From Sphingomonas sp. DG1-23 (GTDB lineage: Bacteria > Pseudomonadota > Alphaproteobacteria > Sphingomonadales > Sphingomonadaceae), in the NCBI RefSeq assembly GCF_030730875.1, contig NZ_JAVAMA010000005.1:124001-188000 (forward strand): a DNA stretch of 64,000 nt, written 5' to 3'. The notes beneath the pieces were generated by a model. That model was given only the letters and a program-made list of their open reading frames with translations. It did not search any database and had not been told where the DNA came from. The translations under genes were made by a program, and so were the position numbers. Of this stretch, positions 43,552 to 53,274 are shown piece by piece; the stretch's first letter is position 1, and every line of letters begins with the position of its first letter.

Positions 43552-45573
43552 ATGGCCACCGCCCCCCGCCCGCTTTCCGAACTGACGCTGCGCGGCGTCC
43601 TCCTGGGCGCGCTGATCACGATCCTGTTCACGGCCGCCAACGTCTATGCCGGTCTCAAGGTCGGGCTGACCTTCGCCACCTCGATCCCCGCCGCGGTGGT
43701 CTCGATGGCGATATTGCGCTTCTTTCGCGGCAGCTCGATCCTCGAGAACAACATCGTCCAGACGATCGCCAGCGCCGCGGGCACGCTCGCCGCGATCGTG
43801 TTCGTGCTGCCCGGGCTGATCATGGTCGGCTGGTGGTCGGGCTTTCCTTATTGGACCACGGTCGCGGTGTGCGTCACCGGCGGCGTGCTCGGCGTGATGT
43901 TCTCGGTGCCGCTGCGCCGCGCGCTGGTGACCGGGTCCGACCTGCCTTATCCCGAGGGCGTCGCCGCCGCCGAAGTGCTCAAGGTCGGCTCGAACAGCCG
44001 CGCGGGCGATGTCGAGAACGCCAAGGGCCTGCGCGTGCTCATGCTCGGCGCGCTGTTCTCGGGCGCCTTCGCGCTGCTCGCCAAGATGAAGCTGGTCGCC
44101 GACGAAGCAGGCAAGAACTTCGCGGTGGGCGGCACCGCCACCGGCTGGTCGACCAGTTGGTCGATGCTGCTGATCGGCGTCGGGCACCTCGTCGGCATCT
44201 CGGTCGGCGCGGCGATGTTCTTCGGAATGATCATCTCGTGGACCGTCCTCGTCCCGTACTTCGCCTCGGGCGGCGACCTGTCGGCGGGGATCGATGCGTT
44301 GGTCGGCGGCACTTTCCGCGGGCAGGTGCGCTTCATCGGCGCGGGAACGATCGGCGTCGCGGCGATCTGGTCGCTGCTCAAGATCATCGGGCCGATCGTC
44401 GCCGGGCTGCGCTCGGCGCTGGCCGCATCGCGCGCACGCGGCGCAGGCGAAACGCTCGACATCACCGAGCGCGACTTGCCGATCGGCGTGGTCGGGCTGG
44501 TGACTTTGCTGATCCTCGCGCCGATCGCGTGGCTGCTCTGGGACTTTTCGACCGGCGGGCCGGTGCACGATTATCCGGCGGCGGTGATCGGCGGTTCGCT
44601 GGTCTATGTGCTGATCGTCGGCGTGCTGATCGCAGCGATCTGCGGCTATATGGCCGGGCTGATCGGCGCGTCGAACTCGCCGGTTTCGGGCGTGGGCATC
44701 CTCGCGGTGCTCGGCGCGTCGCTGCTGCTGGTGGCGATCTTCGGGCACGAGGCCGATCCGACGCGGACCAATGCGCTGATCGCCTATGCCTTGTTCACCA
44801 CGGCGATCGTCTTCTCGATCGCGACGATCTCGAACGACAATCTCCAGGACCTAAAGACCGGCCAATTGGTCGGCGCGACGCCGTGGAAGCAGCAGGTCGC
44901 ATTGGTGCTGGGGGTGATCTTCGGCAGCCTCGCGATCCCGCTCGTGCTCGACCTGCTCAAGGACACGCTCGGCTTCGTCGGCATGCCCGGCGCCGGGCCC
45001 AACGCGCTGTCGGCGCCGCAGGCGGCGTTGATCTCGTCGATCGCCAAGGGCGTGCTGGGCGGCGACATTGACTGGGGGCTGATCGGGATCGGCGCGGCGA
45101 TCGGCGCCGGCGTCATCGCGATCGACGAGTTGCTCGGCCGTTCGGGCAAGATGCGCCTGCCGCCGCTCGCGGTGGGCATGGGCATCTATCTGCCGATGGG
45201 GCTGACCCTGCTGATCCCGGTCGGCGCGCTGATCGGCCATTTCTACAATCGCTGGGCGGCGCGGCGCGCGAATCCGGAATTCGCCGAGCGGATGGGCGTG
45301 CTCGCCGCGACCGGGCTGATCGTCGGCGAGAGCCTGTTCGGGGTCGCCTTTGCCGGGATCCTCGCCTGGGCCAACCGCAACTCGCCGATCCCGCCGAACG
45401 ACGCGCCGCTGGCGATCATGGGCGAGGGTTTCGAGAGCGTGGCGATGTGGCTGGCGCCTTTGTTGTTCTTCGGGCTGATCGCGCTGGCTTATGCGGTCAC
45501 CCGGCGGATGGTGGCGAGCGTGCCGCCGGTGAGCGAACCGCCGGTGGATCAGGACATCGCGAATTATCGGTGA
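43552..45573 (+). CDS. OPT family oligopeptide transporter
   Basis: A 673-residue protein with roughly 14-16 hydrophobic segments. The N-terminal TLRGVLLGALITILFTAANVY and the segment SDLPYPEGVAAAEVLKVG match the OPT superfamily, which imports oligopeptides or metal-siderophore complexes by proton symport. The second half repeats the pattern (DLKTGQLVGATPWKQQ, PPLAVGMGIYLPMGLT). AAGGAG precedes the ATG by six bases. It runs convergent to the GH130 gene. Confidence 0.92.
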   Translation: MATAPRPLSELTLRGVLLGALITILFTAANVYAGLKVGLTFATSIPAAVVSMAILRFFRGSSILENNIVQTIASAAGTLAAIVFVLPGLIMVGWWSGFPYWTTVAVCVTGGVLGVMFSVPLRRALVTGSDLPYPEGVAAAEVLKVGSNSRAGDVENAKGLRVLMLGALFSGAFALLAKMKLVADEAGKNFAVGGTATGWSTSWSMLLIGVGHLVGISVGAAMFFGMIISWTVLVPYFASGGDLSAGIDALVGGTFRGQVRFIGAGTIGVAAIWSLLKIIGPIVAGLRSALAASRARGAGETLDITERDLPIGVVGLVTLLILAPIAWLLWDFSTGGPVHDYPAAVIGGSLVYVLIVGVLIAAICGYMAGLIGASNSPVSGVGILAVLGASLLLVAIFGHEADPTRTNALIAYALFTTAIVFSIATISNDNLQDLKTGQLVGATPWKQQVALVLGVIFGSLAIPLVLDLLKDTLGFVGMPGAGPNALSAPQAALISSIAKGVLGGDIDWGLIGIGAAIGAGVIAIDELLGRSGKMRLPPLAVGMGIYLPMGLTLLIPVGALIGHFYNRWAARRANPEFAERMGVLAATGLIVGESLFGVAFAGILAWANRNSPIPPNDAPLAIMGEGFESVAMWLAPLLFFGLIALAYAVTRRMVASVPPVSEPPVDQDIANYR

Positions 45574-45579
45574 TGGCCA

Positions 45580-45712
45580 AATCCTCCCTCGCTTTAGCGG
45601 GGGAGGTGGCACGCGCAGCGTGACGGAGGGGGCTGGGCCGCAAGCGATTAGCTCGCGGATATGCCCCCTCCACCACTTCGTGGTCCCCCTCCCCCGCTTC
45701 GCGAGGGAGGAT
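45580..45712. repeat. Rep-A composite palindromic element
   Basis: A 133-bp element filling the gap between the convergent OPT and GH130 genes. It has an AATCCTCCCTCGCTTTAGCG-type hairpin at the left, a GGTGGCACGCGCAGCGTGACGG core with its own dyad, and the inverse CGCTTCGCGAGGGAGGAT at the right. Confidence 0.75.
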
Positions 45713-45720
45713 GTAGAACC

Positions 45721-47007
45721 TCACCCCATCTGCTCGAGCAGGGCTTTGATCGGCACGAAGGCGAAGGCGACCGAGCTGTCGGCCACGCCGTAGGGGATGA
45801 ACAATTTGTCGCCGTGGCGGATCGCGCCGCAAGTGTAGACCACGTTGGGGACATAGCCCTCGCGGTCCTGATCGGCCGCCGCCAGCAGCGGCTCCTTCGA
45901 GCGTGCCAGCACCTTGGTCGGATCGTTCTTGTCGAGCAACGCCGCGCCGATCGAATATTTGCGCATTGCGCCGACGCCGTGGGTGAGCACCAGCCAGCCT
46001 TCGTCGACTTCGATCGGCGGGCCGCAATTGCCCATCTGGACGAGCTCCCACGGATAGCACGGCTTGATCAGCAGCTCGCCGCCTTCCCAATGGGTGATGT
46101 CGTCCGAAGCGTGGAGGAAGATGTTCTCGCCGTCCTGGCGGCCGAGCATCATATATTGGCCGTTCACCTTTCGCGGGAACAGCGCCATCCCCTTGTTGCG
46201 CGAGGCGCCGCCGGTCATCGGGACGAGATCGATCGCGCGCCAGTCGCGCGTGCGCATCAGTTCGGACTGGATCACCGAGCCGTTATAGGCGGTGTAGGTG
46301 CCGATCCACTCCTCGCTGCCGTCGTCATGGGTGAAATGGCAGATCCGGAGATCCTCGAGCCCGTTCGACTGCGCCTTGGTGATCGGGAAGATCACCGTGC
46401 CCGACAGCGTCGAATCCCGGTGCCGATACACCGTCACCGGGCCTTCGGGGATCTTGTCCTCATCCTCCTCGCGCGCATCGGCCGCAGTGGCGAAGGGGGG
46501 TTCGGGAGCGAGGCTGAGTTCGTTCCTGTCGGTGATGATGCCCTCGCGGAACGAGACAGAGGAGATGTGCCCCTCGCCGACCGCGCGCAGCGACATCAGG
46601 ATGCGCATGCTGCCGCGCGGCATCCCCGACTGATCGTAATGCGGCACCGCGCTGGGATTCATCAGCGCGGCAGCCGCATAGCTGTATTCGTGGCAGAAAT
46701 AGGCGCCGAGCAACTGGCGCTTCTCGTCGCCGATCGTCGCGCCGTCGAGATTGAGCATTTGCTCGATCTCGTCATAGCGGGTCATGAACACCCGGCGCGT
46801 CTGCCAGTGGCGCGCCTCGAAATCCTTGAGCACGATCTCGAGCTGCGCGCTCGCCTCGCCGGGCGACATCGCCAGCACCTCGTTGACGATGCGCTCCGAA
46901 CGGCTCGGCCCCGAGCCGTTCTGCGCCCAGGCGATATGGAACGGACGAACCACCACGCGCGAGGGATCGGCCCGGAGCCGCAGCGTGTGATTGAACAATT
47001 CCTGCAT
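45721..47007 (-). CDS. glycoside hydrolase/phosphorylase family 130 protein
   Basis: A 428-residue five-bladed beta-propeller enzyme of GH130. The characteristic ASDDITHWEGGELLIKP, the GNCGPPIEVDEGWLVLTHGV strand and the FIPYGVADSSVAFA closing blade are visible. Most characterised members are beta-mannoside phosphorylases or hydrolases. No signal peptide is present, so it acts in the cytoplasm. It lies 38 bases after a GT4/alpha-barrel fusion on the same strand, so the pair probably builds and turns over one oligosaccharide. The linkage specificity cannot be read from the sequence. Confidence 0.85.
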   Translation of the reverse strand: MQELFNHTLRLRADPSRVVVRPFHIAWAQNGSGPSRSERIVNEVLAMSPGEASAQLEIVLKDFEARHWQTRRVFMTRYDEIEQMLNLDGATIGDEKRQLLGAYFCHEYSYAAAALMNPSAVPHYDQSGMPRGSMRILMSLRAVGEGHISSVSFREGIITDRNELSLAPEPPFATAADAREEDEDKIPEGPVTVYRHRDSTLSGTVIFPITKAQSNGLEDLRICHFTHDDGSEEWIGTYTAYNGSVIQSELMRTRDWRAIDLVPMTGGASRNKGMALFPRKVNGQYMMLGRQDGENIFLHASDDITHWEGGELLIKPCYPWELVQMGNCGPPIEVDEGWLVLTHGVGAMRKYSIGAALLDKNDPTKVLARSKEPLLAAADQDREGYVPNVVYTCGAIRHGDKLFIPYGVADSSVAFAFVPIKALLEQMG

Positions 47008-47045
47008 TCGTACCCCGCTGAATCCCTCGCGCCGGCGCGAAGGGT

Positions 47046-49319
47046 TCACGCGACGGCGGTGCGGCGGGTGCTTGCCACGTTTTCGGCGGGCTTTGAAAGT
47101 ACGGAAATCGCACAATTGGCCAGTTGGAGCGCCAAAATAGACTCGGCGCCCTGATTCCGGTTCAAACCGTTGGGCATCAGCCCGTCGAAACAGCCGCCGT
47201 CCTGCGCCGTCGCGAGCGGAAGCTCGAGGTCGTTCGCGCCGAGATACCAGCGATAGGCTTTCATCGCCTCTCCATACCAGCGCCGGTCGCCGGTGACTTC
47301 CCACGCGGCGGCGCAGGCATCGACGGTGGCCTGCGCCTCGAGCGGCTGCTGGTCGAACGGCAGCGGCTCGGCATAGGGCCGGCCGAAGCTCTCGCTGCCG
47401 ACCGCGCGGAATCGACCCTCGGGCGAAGTCTGGCGGCCGACGATCCAGTCGAGCGTCTCGAGCCCGACATGGATGAAATCCTGGCGACCGAGCGCCTTGC
47501 CGGCGCGGAGCAGCGCTTCGGGCAAGCGGGCATTGTCATAAGCGAGGACGATCTCGAACCATTGCCATTCGGGGCGGCGTGCCTGATCGAGCAAGGTGAT
47601 CAGCTCCTCGCCATAGCGCGTCAGGATCGTGCGCGAGAGCGCATGGCCCGGATGCGCCTCGATCATCGCCGCGGCGCCGAGCATCGCGAAGGCATGGCTG
47701 CGCGGCGCCTCGAGCTCGAGCGCGATGGAAGCAGTATTGTCGAACAGCATCGACGCCCAGTCGCGGTGCTTCTGCGCGCGCGCGTCACGCGCGGTGACGC
47801 CCAATGCCCAGATCGCGCGGCCGTTCGAATCTTCCGAGCCGACATCCTCGCACCACGTACGATCGAAGTTCATGAAATTGCGGAAGCGGCGCTGATCGGG
47901 GTTCCACGCATATTGGACGAACCCGCCATAGATGGTGGTCCACTTGTCGCGAACGCCCTCGTCGATCCCTTCGATCTTGCACATCAGGATCAGCGCGCGG
48001 GCATTGTCGTCGATGCAATAGCCGTGGCGGCGATCGGGCACCGAATAGATCGAATGCTGGAGCATCCCGGTCGAGTCGCTCATCCGCTCGACGGCGGCGA
48101 TATCGGGCTGGAGCGTGGCCAGCTCGGCGGTCGACCGGGCGAAGCGGCGCGGCCGCGCGGCGACGATCGCGGCCAGTTCCGCCATCGCATTTTCGGCGAG
48201 GCGCGGCCAGACCATCGTGCGGCCGCGGGCATAAGCGCGCTGCGCCAGCGCCAGCCGGGCCCGATCGTCGCTCAGCAGCCGATCGATCTCGCGCGCAAAG
48301 GCGGCGCTGTCGCCGAAATCGACGAGGACGCCATGATCGTCGCCGAGGATCTCGGTCGCATGGACATAGGGCGTCGAGATCACCGGCTTGCCGACGCCGA
48401 CCGCGTAGGACAGCGTGCCCGAGGTGATCTGCGCCGGATTATTGTACGGCGTGACATAGAGGTCGGCCGCCTGGAGATAGCCGATCAGTTCATCATGCTC
48501 GACGAACGCGTCGATGAACTGGACGTGCCCCGCGACGCCCTTTTCCTCGGCGAGCGCCCGCAACCGGTCGCGATAGGCTTCGCCTTCGTGCGCGACGAGA
48601 TTGGGGTGCGTCGCACCGAGGATCACGTAGAGCGCCCGCGGATGATGCGCGACGACCTGCGGCAGCGCCGAGATCACCGTCTCGAGCCCCTTGTTGGGCG
48701 CGAGCAGCCCGAAGGTCAGCACGACTTCGCGGCCTTCCCAGCCGAAATCGGGCTTGAGACTGTCGGGATCGACGAACGGGCGCTCGGGAACGCCGTGCGG
48801 GATCATGACGATGCTCTTGTCGTCGGCGCCATGGACGCGCTTGAGAATGTCGCGGCCCTTTTCGGCCATGACGATGATCCGCGACGAGCGGCGCAGCAGC
48901 GCCTCCATCACCCGGCGCTCGTCGGCGCTCGGGCGCTCGAGCACGGTGTGGAGCGTGGTGATCACCGGGATCGACAGGCGATCGATCAAGGCGATCAGGA
49001 ACTCGCCGGCGGGCCCGCCATAAATGCCGTATTCGTGCTGGATCCACAAAGCCTGCGCGCCGCTGGCCTCGATCGCGCGGGCGGTGTCGACATAAGCGGC
49101 ACGCTCGTGCTGCGGGATCGCGCGGGTGACGGCTTCGGGATAGTCGTACCTGCCGGGATGATCGTCCATCGCGAAGACGTCGACGCGAAGATCGGGATAA
49201 CGCTGCTTCAGCGCGTTGTAGGTATCGGTCGTGTAGGTCGCGAGGCCGCATTTGCGCGGGAGAAAGTTGCCGATGAGCGCAAGATGCCTGATACCCGGAG
49301 CCAACATGAACGGCGCCAT
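47046..49319 (-). CDS. GT4 glycosyltransferase fused to an alpha-helical barrel domain
   Basis: A 757-residue fusion. Residues about 10-385 are a GT-B, GT4-type glycosyltransferase: glycine loop NFLPRKCGLATYTTD, LWIQHEYGIYGG, GLLAPNKGLETVI and PAQITSGTLSYAVGVGKPVIST with the donor-site acidic residues. From about 420 to the end is a helical region (DDNARALILMCKIEG, AIWALGVTARDARAQKHRDW, FDGLMPNGLNRNQGAESILA) that resembles six-hairpin alpha/alpha glycosidase folds. AAGGAAGAGAA precedes the ATG. The downstream GH130 suggests synthesis or trimming of a mannose-containing glycan; this is inferred, not shown. Confidence 0.82.
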   Translation of the reverse strand: MAPFMLAPGIRHLALIGNFLPRKCGLATYTTDTYNALKQRYPDLRVDVFAMDDHPGRYDYPEAVTRAIPQHERAAYVDTARAIEASGAQALWIQHEYGIYGGPAGEFLIALIDRLSIPVITTLHTVLERPSADERRVMEALLRRSSRIIVMAEKGRDILKRVHGADDKSIVMIPHGVPERPFVDPDSLKPDFGWEGREVVLTFGLLAPNKGLETVISALPQVVAHHPRALYVILGATHPNLVAHEGEAYRDRLRALAEEKGVAGHVQFIDAFVEHDELIGYLQAADLYVTPYNNPAQITSGTLSYAVGVGKPVISTPYVHATEILGDDHGVLVDFGDSAAFAREIDRLLSDDRARLALAQRAYARGRTMVWPRLAENAMAELAAIVAARPRRFARSTAELATLQPDIAAVERMSDSTGMLQHSIYSVPDRRHGYCIDDNARALILMCKIEGIDEGVRDKWTTIYGGFVQYAWNPDQRRFRNFMNFDRTWCEDVGSEDSNGRAIWALGVTARDARAQKHRDWASMLFDNTASIALELEAPRSHAFAMLGAAAMIEAHPGHALSRTILTRYGEELITLLDQARRPEWQWFEIVLAYDNARLPEALLRAGKALGRQDFIHVGLETLDWIVGRQTSPEGRFRAVGSESFGRPYAEPLPFDQQPLEAQATVDACAAAWEVTGDRRWYGEAMKAYRWYLGANDLELPLATAQDGGCFDGLMPNGLNRNQGAESILALQLANCAISVLSKPAENVASTRRTAVA

Positions 49320-49346
49320 TTCTCTTCCTTCGCTACTGCAACAATT

Positions 49347-49361
49347 GGGTCGTCACGACCC
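49347..49361. promoter_or_regulatory. short dyad in the GT4 leader
   Basis: GGGTCG-TCA-CGACCC is a perfect inverted repeat 28 bases before the GT4 start. It could be a leader hairpin near the ribosome site or an operator. It was not found elsewhere in the window. Confidence 0.3.
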
Positions 49362-49458
49362 TCTCGAAGCCTCCTCAACTCTTGCAAAGGAATATGGTTT
49401 CACTTTTGCTGCAATGCAACGTAGAAGAATCCGACGAACCGTTTCGTAAATCTGGCGT

Positions 49459-49914
49459 TCAGCCTCGGCCGCGATATCCGGGCACGTCCTGCGCGGGGAT
49501 CCAGACGCCGGCCGGCGGCTCGCCCGACTGCCAGAAGACGTCGATCGGGATGCCGCCGCGCGGATACCAATAGCCGCCGATCCGCAGCCATTTCGGCTTC
49601 ATTTCATCGAACAGCCGCTCGCCGATGCCGACGGTGCAATCCTCGTGGAACGCGCCGTGATTGCGGAAGCTGCCGAGGAACAATTTGAGCGACTTGGATT
49701 CGACGATCGTTGCGCCGGGGACGTAATCGATCACCAGATGCGCGAAATCGGGCTGGCCGGTGATCGGGCACAGCGACGTGAATTCGGGCGCGGCGAAGCG
49801 GATCATGTACCGGCTGCCGGGGCGCGGATTGGCGACGTAATCGAGCTCCGCCTCCCCGGGAGTGGCGGGAAGCGACGAGGTCTGGCCGAGATGCTTGGGT
49901 TCCATCGGCGCCAT
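49459..49914 (-). CDS. queF: NADPH-dependent 7-cyano-7-deazaguanine reductase QueF
   Basis: A 151-residue unimodular QueF, reducing preQ0 to preQ1 in queuosine synthesis. The catalytic Cys49 is in [12 protein letters not shown] with Asp56; the substrate-binding [22 protein letters not shown] spans about 71-92. The length matches the short (type I) class. The start at 49914 ([10 protein letters not shown]) or the ATG nine bases later are both possible. It is divergent from the sulfurtransferase gene; other queuosine genes are not in the window. Confidence 0.94.
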   Translation of the reverse strand: MAPMEPKHLGQTSSLPATPGEAELDYVANPRPGSRYMIRFAAPEFTSLCPITGQPDFAHLVIDYVPGATIVESKSLKLFLGSFRNHGAFHEDCTVGIGERLFDEMKPKWLRIGGYWYPRGGIPIDVFWQSGEPPAGVWIPAQDVPGYRGRG

Positions 49915-49959
49915 GTAGGTGATCGACGCGGGCTTTGCATCCTTCTAGGACCCGAAAGG

Positions 49960-50793
49960 ATGGACGCACTTGTAACGACAGACTGGCTCGCGGACCAACT
50001 CGGCGCCGACGGACTCGTGGTGCTCGACGCCACCTACACCTCGACCTTGCCCGGATCGGCGAGGCAGGATCCACGCGCCGAATATGCCGGCGGGCATATC
50101 CCGGGGGCGCTGCTGCTCGATCTCGACACTTTGGTCGATGCGGGAGACCCGCTGCCGTCGATGCTGCCGCCGCGCGACCTGTTCGAGGCGCGGATGGCGG
50201 CGTTGGGGATCGATGCGGCAAGCCGGGTGGTGCTGTACGACAACAGCCCGCACCATACGTCGTGCCGGGCGTGGTGGGTGCTCGGGCGCTTCGGCATCGC
50301 GGCAAGCCTGCTCGACGGCGGCATTGCCAAATGGAAGGCCGAGGGGCGGCCGCTGGCGCAGGATGCGCCCTCCCCCGCGCGCTCGACCTTCGAGGCGGGA
50401 ATGCCGCGAACGCAGGTGCGCAGCCTCGCCGAGATGCGGGCGACCGACGAGCAGATCGTCGACGCGCGCTCGGCGGCGCGGTTCACCGGCGAGGAGCCCG
50501 ACCCGCGCAAGGAATGCTCCCCCGGCCATATTCCGGGGTCGAAGAACATTCCCTATGGCCGCTTCTTCGAAGCCGACGGCAGGTGGAAGCAGCCGGATGC
50601 GATCCGCGCGGTGTTCGCGGATGCCGGCCTCGACCCGAGCAAGCCGCTGGTCGCCACCTGCGGATCGGGGATCACCGCGTCGGTGATCGCGTTCGCCGGG
50701 CATCTGATCGGCCGCGACGTGCCGGTCTATGACGGTAGCTGGTCCGAATGGGGGGCGCATCCCGATACCGAAAAGGCTTTGGGACCGGCATGA
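49960..50793 (+). CDS. sseA: 3-mercaptopyruvate/thiosulfate sulfurtransferase
   Basis: A 277-residue tandem-rhodanese protein. The first, inactive rhodanese domain (about 3-128) has EYAGGHIPGALLLDLD; the second (about 150-275) has the active loop ATCGSGITAS with Cys234. The CGSGIT loop fits mercaptopyruvate sulfurtransferase. It moves sulfane sulfur from mercaptopyruvate to acceptors. AGGA about nine bases upstream supports the ATG. Its stop overlaps the start of metC by four bases, linking it to sulfur amino acid metabolism. Confidence 0.92.
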   Translation: MDALVTTDWLADQLGADGLVVLDATYTSTLPGSARQDPRAEYAGGHIPGALLLDLDTLVDAGDPLPSMLPPRDLFEARMAALGIDAASRVVLYDNSPHHTSCRAWWVLGRFGIAASLLDGGIAKWKAEGRPLAQDAPSPARSTFEAGMPRTQVRSLAEMRATDEQIVDARSAARFTGEEPDPRKECSPGHIPGSKNIPYGRFFEADGRWKQPDAIRAVFADAGLDPSKPLVATCGSGITASVIAFAGHLIGRDVPVYDGSWSEWGAHPDTEKALGPA

Positions 50794-51974
50794 GCGACGA
50801 GAAGGACGCGACCAAGGTCGTTCAGGCCGGGCGCCGTGACGAATGGACGCAGGGGGTGGTCAACCCGCCGGTGTGGCGCGCCTCGACGATTCTCTACGAC
50901 AATGTTGCCGATCTGCGCGCCCGCGGCGCGGCCGATACCCACCACAAGCTCTTCTACGGCCGCCGCGGCACTCCGACGCAATGGTCGCTGGCCGAGGCGC
51001 TGACCGAGCTCGAGCCCGGGGCCGAGGCGACCCTGCTCTACCCCTCGGGCGTCGCGGCGATCGCCTCGGCCTTGCTCGCCGTGCTCGCGCCGGGCGACGA
51101 ATTGCTGCTGGTCGACAATGCCTATGATCCGACGCGCGGGCTGGCGAGCGGGCTGCTCAGGCGGTTCGGAGTCACCACGACCTTCTACGATCCGCTGATC
51201 GGCGCGGGGATCGCCGAACTCTGCACCGAGCGGACCAGGGCGATCTTCATGGAGAGCCCGGGCAGCCTGACCTTCGAGGTGCAGGATATCCCCGCGATCG
51301 TCGGGGTGGCCAAGGCGCGTGGGATCACCACCTTGCTCGACAATACCTGGGCGACGCCGCTGCTGCTCCCCGCGATCGCGCTGGGGGTCGATTATTCGAT
51401 CCTCGCCTGCACCAAGTACGTCGTCGGCCATTCGGACGTGATGCTGGGATCGGTGACCGCCGCGGAAGGGCAATATCAGCGGCTGCGCGCGGCGACCTAT
51501 CAGCTCGGCCAGACCGCGAGCCCCGACGACGCCTGGCTCGGCGCGCGGGGGCTGCGGACGATGGCGGTGCGGCTGGAGCAACATGGCCGCTCGGCGCTCA
51601 AGATTGCCGAATGGCTCGAGGACCGGCCCGAAGTGGCGCGGGTGCTCCATCCGGCGCTGCCCGATTGCCCCGGCCACATGACCTTCGCGCGCGACTTTCG
51701 CGGGGCATCGGGATTGTTCTCGTTCGTGCTCAACGGCGGCGGCGAGGCGGCGCGCGCGGCGCTGATCGACGGCCTCAGGCATTTCGGCATCGGCTATAGC
51801 TGGGGCGGCTATGAGAGCCTCGCGATCCCGGTCGATCCGCAGCGTTATCGCAGCGCGACCAGATGGGAGGCCGAGGGGCCGATGGTGCGGCTGCAGATCG
51901 GGCTCGAGGATTGCGACGATCTCATCGCCGATCTCGAGGCCGGGCTCGCCCGCTTCGCCGCGGTGCGCGGGTGA
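50790..51974 (+). CDS. metC: cystathionine beta-lyase
   Basis: A 394-residue PLP enzyme of the Cys/Met-metabolism family. The cofactor lysine is Lys209 in SILACTKYVVGHSD; YGRRGTPTQWSLAEAL and TLLYPSGVAAIASAL form the substrate and phosphate sites. The RRGTPTQ pattern is typical of cystathionine beta-lyase, which forms homocysteine for methionine synthesis. It is part of an overlapping operon: ATGA junction with sseA upstream, and its stop shares a base with the mscS-type start downstream. Confidence 0.92.
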   Translation: MSDEKDATKVVQAGRRDEWTQGVVNPPVWRASTILYDNVADLRARGAADTHHKLFYGRRGTPTQWSLAEALTELEPGAEATLLYPSGVAAIASALLAVLAPGDELLLVDNAYDPTRGLASGLLRRFGVTTTFYDPLIGAGIAELCTERTRAIFMESPGSLTFEVQDIPAIVGVAKARGITTLLDNTWATPLLLPAIALGVDYSILACTKYVVGHSDVMLGSVTAAEGQYQRLRAATYQLGQTASPDDAWLGARGLRTMAVRLEQHGRSALKIAEWLEDRPEVARVLHPALPDCPGHMTFARDFRGASGLFSFVLNGGGEAARAALIDGLRHFGIGYSWGGYESLAIPVDPQRYRSATRWEAEGPMVRLQIGLEDCDDLIADLEAGLARFAAVRG

Positions 51975-53263
51975 TGGAACGACTCGGGGCCTGGCTGGCG
52001 GGACATAATCTGCCGGGCGCCCACGAGCTTTCCGAAGCCGCGATCGCCGCCGGGCTGGCGGCGCTCGCGCTCGCTCTCGGCTGGCTGGCGGGGCGCCATA
52101 TCGGCACCCGGATCGCGGCTGCCTGGGCCGAGCATGTCAACGGCAACGCCGCGCATTTCTCGTTGCGCGTCTGCGCGATCATTCGCTGGGGCACCGCCGC
52201 GATCCTGCTCGCGACCGTCGCGGCGAGCTGGCCATGGACCCCGCTGGCGGCGCTGGCGCTCGGGCTGATCGAAGGGTTCGCCGTCGCGATGCTCGCGGTC
52301 GGCGTGCTGCGCGGGCTCAATCTGCCGCGCTGGGCGGCGTGGACGCTGGCGGCGCTCGCCTTCACTGCGATCCTCAGCAACGCGATCGGCGGCTTCGCGG
52401 TGATCGAGGCGACGCTCGACCGGGTCGGCATCCAGGTCGGGCAACGGCGCCTCTCCTTGCTCTCCGGCCTGACCGTCGGGATCACCGTGCTGTTGCTGTT
52501 CGCCGGGGTGCGGCTGGTCAATCGCGTGCTGACCCATTCGATCGGCAGCGCCCGCGGCTTCGACGCGACCCAGAAACTGCTCGTCCAGAAGCTCGCGGCG
52601 ATCGCCGTGGTGGTGCTGGCCTTCTTCATCGGCGTCGATCTGCTCGAGATCGACCTGACCGCGTTCGCGGTATTCTCGGGCGCGTTCGGTCTCGCGATCG
52701 GCTTCGGGCTGCAGAAGACGATCGGCAATCTGATCGCGGGGATCATCCTGCTGATGGACCGTTCGATCAAGCCGGGCGACGTGATCGTCGTCGGCGACAG
52801 CTTCGGCTGGGTCAACAAGATCGGCGTGCGCGCAGTCTCGGTGATCACCCGCGACGGCAAGGAGCATCTGATTCCCAACGAGAATCTGATGACGCAGGAA
52901 GTGGAGAACTGGTCGTACACCGACCGCAACGTCCGCGTCCGCATCCCGGTGACGGTCGCTTATGATTGCGATCTCAAGCTCGCCCAGGAACTGATGCTGC
53001 GCGCCGCCGCCGAAAGCCCGCGGGTGCTCAACAACCCGAAGACCAATGTCTGGCTGATGGCGTTCGGCGAAAAGGGCGTCGAGCACGAGATCCTCGCCTG
53101 GATCAGCGATCCCGAGAGCGGCGTCGGCAATGTGCGCAGCGACGTGCTCAACCGGTTGTGGCTGCTGTTCAAGGAGCACGGGATCCACATTCCCTACCCG
53201 GTGCGCGACGTGCGGGTGACGCAATGGCCGGGGGCACCCGACGGCCAGAGCAGCATAAGCTAG
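51974..53263 (+). CDS. MscS-family mechanosensitive channel
   Basis: A 429-residue membrane protein. About five hydrophobic segments lie before residue 245. The pore-lining helix and beta domain are AVFSGAFGLAIGFGLQKTIGNLIAGIILLMDRSIKPGDVI, the hallmark of MscS, followed by VSVITRDGKEHLIPNENLM and the C-terminal cage region. It opens under membrane tension to release osmolytes. The ATG overlaps the metC stop by one base. Confidence 0.92.
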   Translation: MERLGAWLAGHNLPGAHELSEAAIAAGLAALALALGWLAGRHIGTRIAAAWAEHVNGNAAHFSLRVCAIIRWGTAAILLATVAASWPWTPLAALALGLIEGFAVAMLAVGVLRGLNLPRWAAWTLAALAFTAILSNAIGGFAVIEATLDRVGIQVGQRRLSLLSGLTVGITVLLLFAGVRLVNRVLTHSIGSARGFDATQKLLVQKLAAIAVVVLAFFIGVDLLEIDLTAFAVFSGAFGLAIGFGLQKTIGNLIAGIILLMDRSIKPGDVIVVGDSFGWVNKIGVRAVSVITRDGKEHLIPNENLMTQEVENWSYTDRNVRVRIPVTVAYDCDLKLAQELMLRAAAESPRVLNNPKTNVWLMAFGEKGVEHEILAWISDPESGVGNVRSDVLNRLWLLFKEHGIHIPYPVRDVRVTQWPGAPDGQSSIS

Positions 53264-53274
53264 GAGACTATCGC

